From the NCBI GenBank assembly GCA_025800435.1, contig JAOXRV010000500.1, forward strand, positions 1 to 5,879: a stretch of 5,879 nt of DNA. The letters are read 5' to 3'. A model generated the notes under the pieces. It was not told the origin of the DNA, ran no database searches, and saw nothing but the letters and a program-made list of their open reading frames with translations. Below, piece after piece: positions 5,384 through 5,879 of this stretch. The number at the start of each line of letters is the position of its first letter. Position 1 is the stretch's first letter. A program made the position numbers and the translations under genes. The DNA is from Cellvibrionaceae bacterium (GTDB lineage: Bacteria; Pseudomonadota; Gammaproteobacteria; Pseudomonadales; Cellvibrionaceae).

Positions 5384-5402
5384 CAACTAAAACGAGGTGA
5401 CT

Positions 5403-5879
5403 ATGCGCTTAGATCGCTTAACCAACCAATTACAAACCGCCCTGTCAGATGCCCAATCGCTGGCGGTCGGCCGCGACCATACCCAATTAGAACCCGTACA
5501 CCTGTTAGCGGCCATGTTGCAGCAGCAGGGCAGTGCGGTGCGCCCGCTGTTAAACCAGGCGGGTTTTGATATTGCCGGGCTTAACCAGGCCATCGATAAA
5601 GCCCTGGGCGAGATGGCCCAGGTCAATAACCCCACCGGCGAAGTGCCCCCCTCCAGCGAACTGGTACGGCTATTAAACCTGGCCGATAAAACCGCCCAGC
5701 AACAGGGCGACCAGTTTATCGCCAGCGAGGCGGTGTTACTGGCCGCCTGGGCCGATGGCAATAACAGCCTGGCCAAGCTGCTTGAAGCCCACGGCCAGCG
5801 CCAGGCTTTAGAGCAAACCGTAAAAGCCGTGCGCGGCAATGAAACCGTGGACAACCCCGAGGCCGAAGGCAACCGCCAG
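5403..5879 (+). CDS. clpB: ATP-dependent disaggregase ClpB, 3'-truncated by window
   Basis: ClpB is the cytoplasmic Hsp100 AAA+ hexamer that, with DnaK/DnaJ/GrpE, pulls polypeptides out of aggregates after heat stress. Only the first 159 codons are in the window, with no stop, of a protein normally about 860 residues. The visible part is the N-terminal Clp-N domain with its two four-helix repeats: MRLDRLTNQLQTALSDAQSL with LEPVHLLAAML, then SSELVRLLNLADKTAQQQGD and FIASEAVLLAAW. The start MRLDRLTN is typical of the family. The ATG is well placed 5 nt after the GAGG of a strong GAGGTGA ribosome site. The Walker motifs, middle domain and second AAA+ module lie beyond the window. It follows pgeF in E. 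coli; here a toxin-antitoxin cassette separates them. Confidence 0.97.
   Translation, partial: MRLDRLTNQLQTALSDAQSLAVGRDHTQLEPVHLLAAMLQQQGSAVRPLLNQAGFDIAGLNQAIDKALGEMAQVNNPTGEVPPSSELVRLLNLADKTAQQQGDQFIASEAVLLAAWADGNNSLAKLLEAHGQRQALEQTVKAVRGNETVDNPEAEGNRQ

Noticed and set aside
5387..5872. 161-codon minus-strand ORF
   Set aside because: It is antisense to the clpB N-terminal coding region, whose translation matches ClpB closely along its length.

Overview
The window carries the conserved gammaproteobacterial bamD <> rluD-pgeF-clpB neighbourhood: bamD diverges from rluD, rluD overlaps pgeF by ATGA, and clpB follows. This is the same order as in Escherichia coli. A long Pseudomonas-type BamD, fairly high G+C and a large palindromic repeat in the bamD 3' intergenic region suggest a free-living, probably marine gammaproteobacterium of the Cellvibrionales/Pseudomonadales kind. 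That assignment is inference; no rRNA or taxon-specific marker is visible.

Layout. 1-1311 (+) is a 5'-truncated APC-superfamily amino acid permease. 1312-1613 has no gene and is filled with secondary structure: a UUCG-capped hairpin just after the permease, a 112-bp element bounded by 31-bp inverted arms, and a perfect bidirectional terminator between the two convergent genes. 1614-2627 (-) is bamD, an outer-membrane assembly lipoprotein. About 240 bp of divergent regulatory DNA follows. 2872-3903 (+) is rluD (23S rRNA pseudouridine synthase) and 3900-4664 (+) is pgeF (laccase-fold nucleoside phosphorylase / peptidoglycan editing factor). 4726-5207 (+) is a two-gene RelE/ParE toxin-antitoxin module, clearly AT-richer than its surroundings. 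5208-5255 is a remnant copy of the pgeF 3' end. A sigma-32-type heat-shock promoter then leads into clpB (5403 to the window end, truncated).

Most notable. The toxin-antitoxin pair sits between pgeF and clpB, which are normally adjacent, and is bracketed by two identical 27-bp copies of the last nine pgeF codons, stop included. The downstream copy continues upstream as a degraded, internally deleted pgeF C-terminus. This looks like a scar of cassette acquisition at a housekeeping gene's 3' end that kept pgeF intact and left the clpB heat-shock promoter in place. Other points of interest are the long-armed palindromic element near 1420-1531 and a duplicated 11-residue motif in the BamD C-terminal tail. 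No wholly new system is evident; six of the seven genes are recognisable families, and the antitoxin is identified mainly by context.
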